Shown here one piece after another: positions 1 to 8,323 of a stretch of 18,495 bases of DNA. Location: assembly GCA_039026975.1 (NCBI GenBank), contig JBCCLI010000091.1, positions 1 to 18,495 on the forward strand, given 5' to 3'. The notes under the pieces were generated by a model that saw nothing but the letters and a program-made list of their open reading frames with translations, searched no databases and was not told the origin of the DNA. Position numbers and translations under genes: made by a program. Origin of the DNA: JBCBKZ01 sp039026975. Its GTDB lineage: Bacteria > Bacteroidota > Bacteroidia > J057. Positions within the stretch are counted from its first letter, which is position 1. Each line of letters starts with the position of its first letter.

Positions 1-957
1 CTCCCCTTTTAGGTAGGTCTCCACAAATTTCTCGTCTGGCCTTTCCGTAGCGTTATATAGCCCCATGTAGGCGCCATTCACATACAGGTGCACAAAGGTA
101 CCTCTGGCGCCTGTCCCCATCATATCAATGGAAGCATCCCGGGCCCATTGGTCCCGGGTGAAGGCCGTTTTATCTGGATACCAGTTCCTGGTCCAGGAAC
201 GTTGGGTACCTGCCCGTAGCACTAACCTGTCAAATTTTTGGGTAGCCTCTTTCTGGTGTAGGGGCGCATGCTTCCTTAGTAGCTCAGTTTTTAGCTTACC
301 ATCTCCATACTTTTTCTTGAAAGAAAGTCGGTAATTTCTCTTTAGGTGTTTATGGCTTACGCCCTCTATACCTCCAAACGCCTGCGTATTAGCAGATGGA
401 TCAGAAGGGAAGAGGACTTCCACACTCATAGGTAGCTCATCAAACCCTAGCGTCATCTTCCAGAAATCATCCAGCTTCATACTAATGGAGATGGAAGGTA
501 GGGATTCCAAACTCTTCAACATGGCGGTCCTATCCTCATTCACAATGGCGGGATACATCCCATAGCTCATTTTGGCTGACCCTCCAGCGTAATCTGTGCT
601 AATCATAGGCCTGGGCCAGTCAGGTAGACTATCAGGCTGATCTACTACCTGTGCGGGAAACAAATAACTGTGGACAGCTACTTTACTGCGCTTTTCTCCC
701 CTTGACTGTAAGTAGGCTTTCACTACTGTACTGCGAGAAATACTTATGGGCTTTTTATAAACGAGGCCTGTAGAGTCAGTGGGGTGGGACCCATCCAGGG
801 TATAGTAAATCCGGCCTTTGAGTTTGCTGGTAAGTTTCAGCTTAAAAGGAGCCAGATAGAACCCCCTTTTCACAGAAAAATCCGGCTTTTTAACTTTCTG
901 TGCCAGGCTATTGTTGAAGATAAGGAGGCAGAAGAGCCCCACAATGATCCGAAGCAT
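1..957 (-). CDS. CotH-family secreted protein with chitobiase-like N-terminal domain (partial, 3' end outside window)
   Basis: The frame is open from an ATG at 957 to the window edge, giving exactly 319 codons with no stop. Residues 1-20 form a signal peptide (hydrophobic core, then SLAQ), so the protein is exported. Residues about 28-95 resemble the chitobiase/beta-hexosaminidase C-terminal module, with the motif YYTLDGSHPT at 51-60. From about 150 the sequence follows the CotH family: a Gly-rich turn and basic strand (FGGIEGVSHKHLKRNYRLSF, 194-213), FDRLVLRAG at 242-250, then a strand with LYVNGAYMGLYNATERPDE at 291-309. CotH homologues have an atypical kinase fold; in Bacteroidota they are often large secreted proteins, sometimes with T9SS tails. 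The kinase catalytic residues and any sorting tail lie outside the window, so activity and anchoring are unknown. A hairpin separates it from the upstream porP-like gene, so it is probably transcribed separately. The family call is fairly firm; the substrate is unknown. Confidence 0.8.
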   Translation of the reverse strand, partial: MLRIIVGLFCLLIFNNSLAQKVKKPDFSVKRGFYLAPFKLKLTSKLKGRIYYTLDGSHPTDSTGLVYKKPISISRSTVVKAYLQSRGEKRSKVAVHSYLFPAQVVDQPDSLPDWPRPMISTDYAGGSAKMSYGMYPAIVNEDRTAMLKSLESLPSISISMKLDDFWKMTLGFDELPMSVEVLFPSDPSANTQAFGGIEGVSHKHLKRNYRLSFKKKYGDGKLKTELLRKHAPLHQKEATQKFDRLVLRAGTQRSWTRNWYPDKTAFTRDQWARDASIDMMGTGARGTFVHLYVNGAYMGLYNATERPDEKFVETYLKGE

Positions 958-1048
958 CTTTTGCAATTGAGTATAGCTAAAGAAACATTTTTAATATCAA
1001 GAATACAAAAGTTGTATATCCTTGAGAATGCCCCCTTTCAACATGAAA

Positions 1049-1076
1049 GAGCCCCCAATGTTTAAATTGGAGGCTC
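1049..1076 (-). terminator. Hairpin terminator after the porP-like gene
   Basis: Arms 1049-1059 and 1066-1076 pair over 11 positions with one C/A mismatch around a 6-nt loop. On the minus strand the hairpin starts 22 nt past the stop of the PorP/SprF-like gene and is followed by a short TTTC run. It lies between that stop and the next minus-strand start at 957. The T-run is short, so termination may be incomplete and some read-through into the CotH-like gene is possible. Confidence 0.65.
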
Positions 1077-1097
1077 AGCTGTATATCTTAATATCCT

Positions 1098-2018
1098 TTA
1101 TCTCTTCACCTTACCCAGGTCTATTCCGAGGGTAACCTCATGTGCTGATCCATAGGTGGACTGATATGTTCCACCAAGGCGGAAGTCATAGGTATAGGCT
1201 AAATGAAAGCGTTCCATATTTACCCCCACAAGCCAAGCAAGTACATCACTCCCATCAGACAAGTTAGCAAAATCCTGTCTGTAAGAAGCCCCGACGAAAA
1301 CCACCTCATCTAAGAAAAATACCCTCAGGTTTATATCTCCTTGTAAGGGAGCTGCCTCCACCTTTTTAAGTAAGATAGACGCCTCGTAAGAGATAGTAGG
1401 TCCTGCCAGGAAATATCCAGCAGAAACAAAGAAGTGTCTTTTTAGTCTTCCTTCCACATCTCTGGAAATATCATCTACCCCATAATCCAGGGGTGCCTGG
1501 ATGATATTAGGAGCGGAAAGGCCCACCCAGAAATTATCTCCATATAGGTAGAGGCCTGCCGATGCATCTAGCAGATTGATATTTCTGGCATTTTGGAGTG
1601 CGATGTCATCTGAGGGGTCTACAAAAGTGATATTCTGTAAATCCAGGGTGTATTGAAGGTATTTTACCGCTACTCCCATCCCTAGTTTAATATCATCAGT
1701 CAGGGGAACGTGATAAGCGTATCCTCCTTCTGCTCCCAAACGCTGCGTAGGTCCGGTAATATCGCTAAATAGTTTTAGCCCGAATCCGCTTCGCTCATAT
1801 CCTCCCTGATAGGTAACACTGAAGGTTCTAGGAGCACCTGGAAGGTTAAACCACTGAAATCTGTGGTGAAAACGGATTTCATGGTTTTCAGTACTTCCTG
1901 CTACCCCGGGGTTAATCAGGAAGTGGTTATTCATGTACTGGGTGTAGATAGGTTCCTGCTGCCCGTAAGCGCTGAGTACCCAGAGCAATGAGAATATGAC
2001 TATGCTTACTCTTTTCAT
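1098..2018 (-). CDS. PorP/SprF-family type IX secretion outer-membrane protein
   Basis: About 306 residues, the usual size for the family. I chose the ATG at 2018; the frame also has a TTG two codons upstream. Residues 1-19 are a signal peptide ending SAYGQ. The mature start QEPIYTQYMNNHFLINPGVAG is the family hallmark (YTQYM, then NPA/GxAG). The rest is alternating aromatic/Gly-rich strands, with GMGVAVKYLQY and a C-terminal strand ending LGIDLGK, as expected of an outer-membrane beta-barrel. In Flavobacterium johnsoniae, SprF is needed to export the adhesin SprB, and PorP/SprF-like proteins are commonly encoded next to type B-tailed substrates. That arrangement is seen here: the gene follows a 1259-residue protein with a type B tail after 40 bp on the same strand. 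I infer that it assists secretion or surface attachment of that protein. Confidence 0.93.
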   Translation of the reverse strand: MKRVSIVIFSLLWVLSAYGQQEPIYTQYMNNHFLINPGVAGSTENHEIRFHHRFQWFNLPGAPRTFSVTYQGGYERSGFGLKLFSDITGPTQRLGAEGGYAYHVPLTDDIKLGMGVAVKYLQYTLDLQNITFVDPSDDIALQNARNINLLDASAGLYLYGDNFWVGLSAPNIIQAPLDYGVDDISRDVEGRLKRHFFVSAGYFLAGPTISYEASILLKKVEAAPLQGDINLRVFFLDEVVFVGASYRQDFANLSDGSDVLAWLVGVNMERFHLAYTYDFRLGGTYQSTYGSAHEVTLGIDLGKVKR

Positions 2019-2058
2019 ATTCAAATAAGGTTTCTGTGTTGCTGAATTGAAGATTTTT

Positions 2059-5000
2059 TTATCTAAAAATGCTTACGGTGCCTTTGAATACTCTATCGCT
2101 ATCATCATTGAGTAATTCAAAGATATAGTAGTAAGTTCCATCAGGGAGCTGGTTCCCGTTAAAGGTTCCATCCCAGTCATTATTATATCCATCTGTGGCG
2201 AAAACCAGCTGGCCCCATCTGTTTAGGATTGACAGTCTATTCTCTGGGAAAGCAACTACACAGGGAATGACAAATTTTTCATTCACACCATCTCCATTAG
2301 GGGTAAAGCCCATATTAGTAGAAAGACAGTCGAAGCGCTCACTCACGGGAATGACAGCATCCAATATTTTCTGGCATCCTATCGCGTCTGTGACTACTAC
2401 CTTATAGGTTCCCACCAGCAGCTCTCCTATAGAATCTCCTAACACTATAGGGTCTGTGTTCCACACATAGGAGTAGGGACCTACTCCTCCTTCAGCTATC
2501 ACTTTAGCCGTACCAATCTTGGTGAAATTATCCTCTGTAGTTTCCACCGTAGCAGTAAATACAGGCGGATCAGTTAGGGTAAAGGTGGCAGAATCTACAC
2601 ATCCACCTCCATCCACTAGTTGGACGGTATAGTCGCCAGCTTGTAAACCAGTAACCTGATCCGTTATAGCACCAGTAGACCATGTGTAGGCGTAGGGTTC
2701 TGTTCCCCCCACGGTGAGCACACTAATGCCACCACTGGCGTCCCCACTACAGATTATAGACTGAATGTCAGATACTATTTCCAAATCTGTGGGCTGTGCT
2801 AACTCTGCGGTTGCAGTTGTGGTATCCCCATTAGCATCTGTTATTGTTACTGTGTAAGTATCCGGTGCCAGATTGATAGCCTGCTCCCCTATCTGGAAGT
2901 TACTCCATACGTAAGAATAGGGAGGACAGCCTCCTGTCACCATAGCTGTAGCCACAGCATTAGCTGTATCAGGACATCCATCATAGCCGAACTTGATTTC
3001 CCCAAGCAGAGTGTCTGGGCTAATGGTAATATTGAAAGTACAACTGTCTACATTACCACTTGCATCCCTCACATACTGCGTAACTAAGGTAGTTCCGGTA
3101 GGCAGTGTATCTCCTTGCTGGATAGAACTGCTAAAGAGTAAACTATCACAGTTATCACTGGCTACTGGTGGATCCCAGCTGACTACAGCCCCACATAATC
3201 CTGAATCTGTAGGTAAGGATAGATCTGGTACACAGGTAATGATAGTAGGTGGTACCGTGTCTTGTAAGAAAATATTAAAGGTCAGGGTACTCTCATTTCC
3301 TGCTGTATCTCTAGCGGTATATGTAACAGGGTTATTTCCTGCTATGAAGGTATCTCCAGGTTGGAAATCACTGAATACGGTATCTAACTCACAATTATCC
3401 ATAGCTGTGGGAGGTATCCAGCTTACAGGTAAGCTACACACATCTGCTGCTAAAGTAATGGTGGTATCTGCCGGAACATTCATAAATTCTGGCCCCAGGC
3501 TATCCACTACTGTTACTACAAAGGCGCAGGTGTCTTTATTCCCGGCCCCATCTGTAGCCACATATGTTACGGTGGTAGATCCCAAAGAAAAGGTGGTTCC
3601 TGGAAGGATGGTTAGCTGATAGGTTACTAATCCACAGTCATCTTCTGCTATAGGTGCTTCCCAACTCACTACCGCGCCACAGATTCCAGAATCAGCTGAG
3701 ACCACAATGGAATCAGGACAATTAATGAAAGCTGGAGGAAATTGGTCAACGGCAAAAGCTACTTCAAAGGAGTCTGTAACGCTACAACCGGCATCATCTG
3801 TTACTGTTACTATATATGTTCCACCATCCAGGCTGTCAGGATCTTCAACTGCTCCCAAGTCATTATTCCACAGGTAAGAATAGATTCCCGTACCTCCGGT
3901 AGCAGTCAAGTCTATCTTTCCAGACTTGGACTGGCAGCCCGCCTCTGTTACCTCAGCACTAATAGCTAGCGCCGGCACTGAAGCCTCACTCCATTCATAT
4001 GCTCCTATATCCACACCGGCACCGGAAGGCCTGACATCTCCATTTATATCTTCTACAGGTGCCGTAGTAGCATCAGCTAAATCTATTACTGGAGAACATG
4101 ATACCAAGCTAAGATTACCTACCGTATCTGGTGCTGTAGCAAAATCAGGCTGATTAAAAAAGATAGGATTTATATCCAGGTTATTTGCTCCCGCAAATCC
4201 ACCTTCTACACATGAGAAGCTCACAATAGCATCCGTATTTAGGTCTGTGCTGATTTCAGTAGAATTTCCCCAAAGGATGGTGTTAGTAATGGCAAAGTCA
4301 GAGTTAGACTGTGCCCTTATCCCCCCACCAATCACAGCGTTATTACCACTGAAAGAACAGTTTAGAACCGTTCCTTCTGAGTTTCCGGTATGAAATATAG
4401 CCCCTCCATTACCTGTGGAGAGGTTGCTGGCAAACTCACAATTTGTATAGATAATATCTGAGGTAAACTGGGAGTAGATAGCTCCACCAGAGTTTGAAAT
4501 ATTTCCTATAAATCTTGATCCCTCTATAGTAGTATTGGCACTATCTGAAAATAATATAGCACCGCCAGAATTAGTCGAGCTGTTGCCAATAAAGGTAGAG
4601 GATTCTATAGAGGGGATTGATTTGAACACATTTATTGCTCCCCCACGAGCAGAAGTATTCGTATTAAACTCAACATTATCAATGGTACCTTCAGCGCCAC
4701 TAAAGAAATAAATAGCACCTCCTCTTTCAGTCCCATCGTTAAATCTCATAGTAGAATTTTGAAAAACAGGTGCTGCCCCTAATGCTACATATGCGGCTCC
4801 ACCAGATTCAGATTCATTCTTCTCAAAGTCAGAGTTAGTAATGATAGGGCTGGCGTCTACATTCATGATGAGGGCACCTCCTCTAAATATGGCCGTATTA
4901 AATTGAAAGGAGCAGTCATTAAACTGCGGAGAAGAACCATCTCTCATGTAAACAGCTCCCCCTTCTACATCAGCAGAATTATTAGAGAAGGTGATATCAT

Positions 5001-5838
5001 CAAGGGTTCCTCCTGAAGTTTTGAAAAAAGAGAGCGCGCCTCCCTGCCTACTGAGGTTTTGGTCAAATACACAGCTGGTAGCGGTAATGGTGGACCCGCT
5101 TAGTAAGCCTATTCCTCCACCTCTACTTATGGCCAAGTTAAGTCCCACCCCCGTGTTAGACACTACCAGTTGGCTGGTATCACTGATAAATGCTCCCCCC
5201 CCAAAGGCAGCTTGATTCTCTGTAAGGTCAGAGGATGTTAGCGTGACAGAAGACCCATCCGTAGCCAGGAAACCTCCTCCCTGGTCCAGAGCTACGTTTT
5301 CCTCGAACACGCAACTGTTGATTGTCAGGGTAGAGGCTAACACAAATAAGCCCGCCCCCTGAGCTTCAGTTTTAGCACCGTCAGCATTACCTGCAGTAAT
5401 GGTAAAACCATCCAGGATAGTCCCTGTAACCAAGCCAGCAGCCGTAACTACATGAAAGGCGTTATCTCCATTATTAGAAAAGGAGGGGCCGTCATTAGAT
5501 AGTAAGTCTCCTGATAATATGGTTATGTTGGCAGTTGGATCTCTCTGTGCCAACTCAGTTTCTGTTCCTGCAAAACCTCCATATAATGACACTCCATCTT
5601 TTAAAGCAAAGGTAGAAGCTCTGCTGGTCCCGCCAGGAACGTAGATTCCTGCAGCTACCCAAATTTCTCCAGAAGTAGTATTGGTTAAGGCTAGTTGGAG
5701 ATCAGCATAGGCGTCCTCCCATGAGGTACCATTATTAGCTCCGGTAGCAAAGCCATTCACATAAACGGTTTGAGCTGTGGCGGAGCTGGCTATAAAGAAC
5801 AGGATCAAACTGAAAAGAAAAGTAGCTTTCACTTTCAT
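2059..5838 (-). CDS. Large T9SS type B substrate: beta-helix, HYR and SprB repeats with gliding-motility C-terminal domain
   Basis: 1259 residues from an ATG at 5838. Residues 1-22 are a signal peptide (FIASSATAQ). Residues about 24-616 form a parallel beta-helix region: an N-terminal cap (VYVNGFATGANNGTSWEDAY), thirteen coils each marked GGA or GGG between 187 and 507 (about 26 residues per coil), and a closing DIGAYEW at 610-616 as in choice-of-anchor Q proteins. A SprB-type repeat follows at about 624-699, three HYR domains at 700-938 (each with VSW and a TYVATDGAGN-like strand), three more SprB repeats at about 943-1165, and a CHU_C type B sorting domain at about 1170-1259 (FTPNGDGVNEKF, ILNRWGQLVF, DWDGTFNG, LPDGTYYY). 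This is the layout of a surface adhesin or gliding-associated filament. It is first in a unit with the PorP/SprF-like gene. The ligand is unknown, and the beta-helix could be a polysaccharide-binding or lyase-like fold. Confidence 0.93.
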   Translation of the reverse strand: MKVKATFLFSLILFFIASSATAQTVYVNGFATGANNGTSWEDAYADLQLALTNTTSGEIWVAAGIYVPGGTSRASTFALKDGVSLYGGFAGTETELAQRDPTANITILSGDLLSNDGPSFSNNGDNAFHVVTAAGLVTGTILDGFTITAGNADGAKTEAQGAGLFVLASTLTINSCVFEENVALDQGGGFLATDGSSVTLTSSDLTENQAAFGGGAFISDTSQLVVSNTGVGLNLAISRGGGIGLLSGSTITATSCVFDQNLSRQGGALSFFKTSGGTLDDITFSNNSADVEGGAVYMRDGSSPQFNDCSFQFNTAIFRGGALIMNVDASPIITNSDFEKNESESGGAAYVALGAAPVFQNSTMRFNDGTERGGAIYFFSGAEGTIDNVEFNTNTSARGGAINVFKSIPSIESSTFIGNSSTNSGGAILFSDSANTTIEGSRFIGNISNSGGAIYSQFTSDIIYTNCEFASNLSTGNGGAIFHTGNSEGTVLNCSFSGNNAVIGGGIRAQSNSDFAITNTILWGNSTEISTDLNTDAIVSFSCVEGGFAGANNLDINPIFFNQPDFATAPDTVGNLSLVSCSPVIDLADATTAPVEDINGDVRPSGAGVDIGAYEWSEASVPALAISAEVTEAGCQSKSGKIDLTATGGTGIYSYLWNNDLGAVEDPDSLDGGTYIVTVTDDAGCSVTDSFEVAFAVDQFPPAFINCPDSIVVSADSGICGAVVSWEAPIAEDDCGLVTYQLTILPGTTFSLGSTTVTYVATDGAGNKDTCAFVVTVVDSLGPEFMNVPADTTITLAADVCSLPVSWIPPTAMDNCELDTVFSDFQPGDTFIAGNNPVTYTARDTAGNESTLTFNIFLQDTVPPTIITCVPDLSLPTDSGLCGAVVSWDPPVASDNCDSLLFSSSIQQGDTLPTGTTLVTQYVRDASGNVDSCTFNITISPDTLLGEIKFGYDGCPDTANAVATAMVTGGCPPYSYVWSNFQIGEQAINLAPDTYTVTITDANGDTTTATAELAQPTDLEIVSDIQSIICSGDASGGISVLTVGGTEPYAYTWSTGAITDQVTGLQAGDYTVQLVDGGGCVDSATFTLTDPPVFTATVETTEDNFTKIGTAKVIAEGGVGPYSYVWNTDPIVLGDSIGELLVGTYKVVVTDAIGCQKILDAVIPVSERFDCLSTNMGFTPNGDGVNEKFVIPCVVAFPENRLSILNRWGQLVFATDGYNNDWDGTFNGNQLPDGTYYYIFELLNDDSDRVFKGTVSIFR

Positions 5839-6201
5839 ATAAGCATTCCATTAGGGTTGATCATCCAACATTCTGTCAGCATTTCTGATAAGCCTCATAT
5901 GAAAGTTCAACAGGAAGGGCGTTCATGGTTTAGAACAACAGCAGGTGGGATTCATCGTGTATCTGTGACTTGGCTCCATACCGGCTAACCGTTCAAGGAT
6001 AAGCTTTTTTACTTGTTAAGAATCCATTTAATACCAAAAAAACCTATTAATAGACGTAAGATTTTTTCTTTTGTATTTCTAAATAACTCCTCAAAATTTT
6101 AGAGTCCTCAAGAAATAATTCGAATTCTCAAAGTGATTTAAGCTTCATCCCCACTGTTAACTCAGAGACTGAAAAGAACTGAAAATATCAGAAATACATA
6201 T

Positions 6202-6247
6202 AATTCTTAAAATAGGATTTATTATTTTATTACTTATTTTAAGAATT
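6202..6247. repeat. Perfect 13-bp inverted repeat, AT-rich spacer
   Basis: The arms AATTCTTAAAATA (6202-6214) and TATTTTAAGAATT (6235-6247) are exact reverse complements separated by 20 bp of nearly pure A/T. The repeat lies in the middle of the gene-free stretch, far from any start or stop codon, so neither a terminator nor a classical operator role is obvious. Confidence 0.7.
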
Positions 6248-6281
6248 CGTTCTATTGGACTTTCCAGTTAACAATCAATAA

Positions 6282-6307
6282 ATAATGATTCATTATCAGA
6301 TCATTAT
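6282..6307. repeat. 8-bp inverted repeat
   Basis: ATAATGAT (6282-6289) and ATCATTAT (6300-6307) are exact reverse complements with a 10-bp spacer, 35 bp right of the 13-bp inverted repeat. In AT-rich DNA an 8-bp match could be chance; it is noted because two dyads lie close together. Confidence 0.4.
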
Positions 6308-6556
6308 ACATATCTGTTAACGCAAGACTCAGACTATGTATTTGATGATAAAAATAATATCTAGGGAAAGATTTTCATTTAAGGAAAGCTTAACCGCAGG
6401 TTTTGGTAAGTAAACTGTAATAATTGGTCTATTAATAGTCGGGCTTGGGAAGGTTCAGAAATTCGGGAAAATTTCAGGTATTACTAATTCTCTCAAAAAG
6501 AGGTATTTCTCTGTATATATTTGGGTAAGAATAGATATAATTTATAAGAATTTACT

Positions 6557-6593
6557 GGATTAAAGGGCAGAGGTATCATTGCCCTTTAAATCC
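6557..6593 (-). terminator. Hairpin overlapping the stop codon of the 73-residue gene
   Basis: Arms 6557-6569 (GGATTAAAGGGCA) and 6580-6593 (TGCCCTTTAAATCC) pair along 13 bp with one bulged base and a 10-nt loop. On the minus strand the first arm encodes the last residues of the small protein (GFKGQ) and the stop codon falls in the loop. The DNA downstream is AT-rich but has no clean T-run. A hairpin placed exactly at the gene end favours a real, expressed gene. Confidence 0.6.
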
Positions 6594-6797
6594 CAAAATC
6601 CCCTTTTCTTTATCTCTTTTTGCCAGGTAGACTACGCTTACATACAAGCCATCAGCAGCAGGTGATTGCATCATATATTTGATTTCTTCTACCATTTCTT
6701 CCCCCACTTCATCAAATAATTTTTGTGAAAAGTCTAGTGGACCGTTATCAAATTCTGAGCGAGGAACATAGAAGGTTAACAATCTCTGATTTTTCAT
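6576..6797 (-). CDS. Small hypothetical protein, 73 residues
   Basis: The frame starts at an ATG at 6797 and ends inside a hairpin at 6576. The protein is soluble-looking, with no signal peptide or membrane segment. It begins with a beta-strand-like stretch (RLLTFYVPR), has an acidic predicted helix (FDEVGEEMVEEIKYMM, about 29-44), then a strand (GLYVSVVYLAKR) and a basic end. I do not recognise a family. It lies 165 bp downstream of the histidine kinase on the same strand, so it could be a distal part of that transcript or have its own promoter. Evidence for a real gene: protein-like composition, an ATG start and a hairpin precisely at its end. Only its position hints at any link to the H-NOX/kinase pair. 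Confidence 0.6.
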   Translation of the reverse strand: MKNQRLLTFYVPRSEFDNGPLDFSQKLFDEVGEEMVEEIKYMMQSPAADGLYVSVVYLAKRDKEKGILGFKGQ

Positions 6798-6962
6798 AAT
6801 TCAGGCTATTTTATAACAAAAACTAGTCAATTAATCCCAATAGACAAGATCACGGAAAATACTGCCTACCAGTTTGAATATATAACCCAAATCTCGCATA
6901 AACGTGACGGGAGGGAGAAATAAGGTGGAAAGGAAAATAAAATAAGGAGGGTATGGTACCTC

Positions 6963-8321
6963 TTAGGGTGCATACTTCTGAATGATTTTACTCAGCTCTG
7001 CCGGTATAAAAGGCTTAGTAGCAAAATCATCCATGCCTGCATTAATGGCTTGCTCTTTTACATCCTGCACTACGGAGGCCGTTAAAGCTATAATAGGAAG
7101 TTTTTGGAAGTAAGGAGCGGGTAAAGATCTAATTTTACGGGTAGCCTCTAAGCCATCCATTTCAGGCATTTGCAGGTCCATCAGTACCAGGTCAAATACT
7201 CCATCTGATAGTTTTTCGACAGCTATCTTTCCATTTTCAGCAAGCTCATAATTAATTCCCCAATTGTCCATGAATTTGGAGATAACAAATCTGTTAATCT
7301 TGTTATCCTCCGCTACCAATACCCGCAACCCCTTGAGCTTCTCAGCTGCTCCACTCTCTTTAATGGCCTCTTTTTTGTCCGCATCTATAGGTTTTCCTTG
7401 TTGGAAAGGAAGTAGGAATGTAAAAGTAGCGCCTTTACCAAGCTCGCTTTCCACCCAAATTTTTCCACCTTGTAATTCAATTAGCTCCCTGGTAATGGTA
7501 AGTCCCAACCCAGAACCTCCAAACTTTCTGGAAGTAGACTCATTTTCCTGTGAGAATTGCTCAAATATGTGCTCAAGCTTTTCTTCCGAAATTCCTATTC
7601 CTGTATCTTTTACTTCAAATTTAATGGAAATAGGGTCATAAGTAGGCGACTCCGGGTATTCATGGCTCACTTTTACTTCTACCCCACCACTGCTCGTAAA
7701 TTTTATGGCATTCCCTATGAGGTTAATGAAGATCTGCTTGAGCCTAAAATAGTCTCCCCTTAACCATTTAGGGGTATGAACATCCACTGTAAAGCGTAAG
7801 GATAATGACTTATCCTCTGCTTTAAACTTCATCACTCTCTCTACATCATCCAGCAGTCCTACCAGTTCAAAATCTATTGTCTCAAAGGTGATAGCTCCGG
7901 TTTCAATTTTAGAAAAGTCCAGGATATCATTTATAAGCCCCAGCAGTTGTTCTGCAGATGCGAGAAGGGTTTTTAAATACTCATGCTGGTCATCTCTAGG
8001 ATTCCCACTAAGCAAAAGGTTAGTAATCCCCACCACTGCATTCATGGGAGTACGAAGTTCATGGCTCATATTAGACAGAAACTCCGACTTAGCCTTAGTA
8101 GCAGATTCTGCCGCATCCCTGGCGTCTATAAGCTCCTGTTTTGATTCCTCTATTTCTCTGGTTCTTTCCTTAATTTTTTCTTCCAGAGATCCATTTAGGT
8201 TGAGTAGGTTCTGGTTAAGATTATATAATTCCAGCGATTTCTGTTCAATTACAGATTCCGCTGATTTCCTAGCTTGTCGTTCCCGTTTAATGATTCTTTT
8301 AAGTGCCTCTTCAGATGCCAT
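6963..8321 (-). CDS. Cytoplasmic hybrid histidine kinase (HisKA-HATPase-REC), partner of H-NOX
   Basis: 452 residues from an ATG at 8321. Residues 1-75 are a charged predicted coiled coil with no PAS, GAF or membrane segment. HisKA has FLSNMSHELRTPMNA with the phospho-acceptor His87. The ATP-binding domain has the N box (N200, N204), G1 box DTGIGI (239-244), F box (FEQFSQ, 253-258) and G2 box GGSGLGL (268-274). A receiver domain fills about 331-452, with acidic pair E338/D339, phospho-acceptor Asp382 (MDLQMPEMDG), Thr414 (ALTA) and Lys436 (TKPF), so it looks fully functional. There is no DNA-binding output, so phosphate probably passes to an HPt protein and response regulator encoded elsewhere. 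The gene starts 2 nt after the H-NOX stop, implying translational coupling. H-NOX-associated kinases are known in Shewanella and Vibrio, and the Vibrio HqsK is also hybrid. I infer that NO-bound H-NOX controls this kinase. Confidence 0.93.
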   Translation of the reverse strand: MASEEALKRIIKRERQARKSAESVIEQKSLELYNLNQNLLNLNGSLEEKIKERTREIEESKQELIDARDAAESATKAKSEFLSNMSHELRTPMNAVVGITNLLLSGNPRDDQHEYLKTLLASAEQLLGLINDILDFSKIETGAITFETIDFELVGLLDDVERVMKFKAEDKSLSLRFTVDVHTPKWLRGDYFRLKQIFINLIGNAIKFTSSGGVEVKVSHEYPESPTYDPISIKFEVKDTGIGISEEKLEHIFEQFSQENESTSRKFGGSGLGLTITRELIELQGGKIWVESELGKGATFTFLLPFQQGKPIDADKKEAIKESGAAEKLKGLRVLVAEDNKINRFVISKFMDNWGINYELAENGKIAVEKLSDGVFDLVLMDLQMPEMDGLEATRKIRSLPAPYFQKLPIIALTASVVQDVKEQAINAGMDDFATKPFIPAELSKIIQKYAP

Positions 8322-8323
8322 TT

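Larger units (their letters stand above)
5839..6575. other. AT-rich gene-free stretch between the adhesin and the small hypothetical gene
   Basis: About 740 bp with no convincing gene on either strand. The only sizeable reading frame here (plus strand, 5770-5988) overlaps the adhesin start antisense and matches nothing known to me. The right two-thirds, from about 6000, is clearly more AT-rich than the flanking genes. It contains a perfect 13-bp inverted repeat (6202-6214 / 6235-6247), an 8-bp inverted repeat (6282-6289 / 6300-6307), and at its right edge the hairpin ending the 73-residue gene. The adhesin promoter must lie in the left part, but I could not pick out a confident Bacteroidota -33/-7 pair. 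Confidence 0.6.

Noticed and set aside
784..1065. 93-residue plus-strand open frame
   Set aside because: Antisense to the start of the CotH-like gene, which has a signal peptide and domain matches; the frame also runs through the terminator hairpin.
2993..3619. 208-residue plus-strand open frame
   Set aside because: It lies antisense within the HYR region of the adhesin gene, whose domain match is unambiguous; the translation resembles no protein family and reflects codon bias of the real gene.
4300..5290. Regularly spaced repeated segments that could suggest a repeat array
   Set aside because: The period is about 26 codons, in frame, with variable DNA and a conserved GGA/GGG protein pattern; these are beta-helix coils, not CRISPR repeats.
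5884..5995. GC-richer segment in the adhesin upstream region that might be an RNA gene
   Set aside because: No cloverleaf or strong extended hairpin could be folded by eye, so no RNA gene is called.
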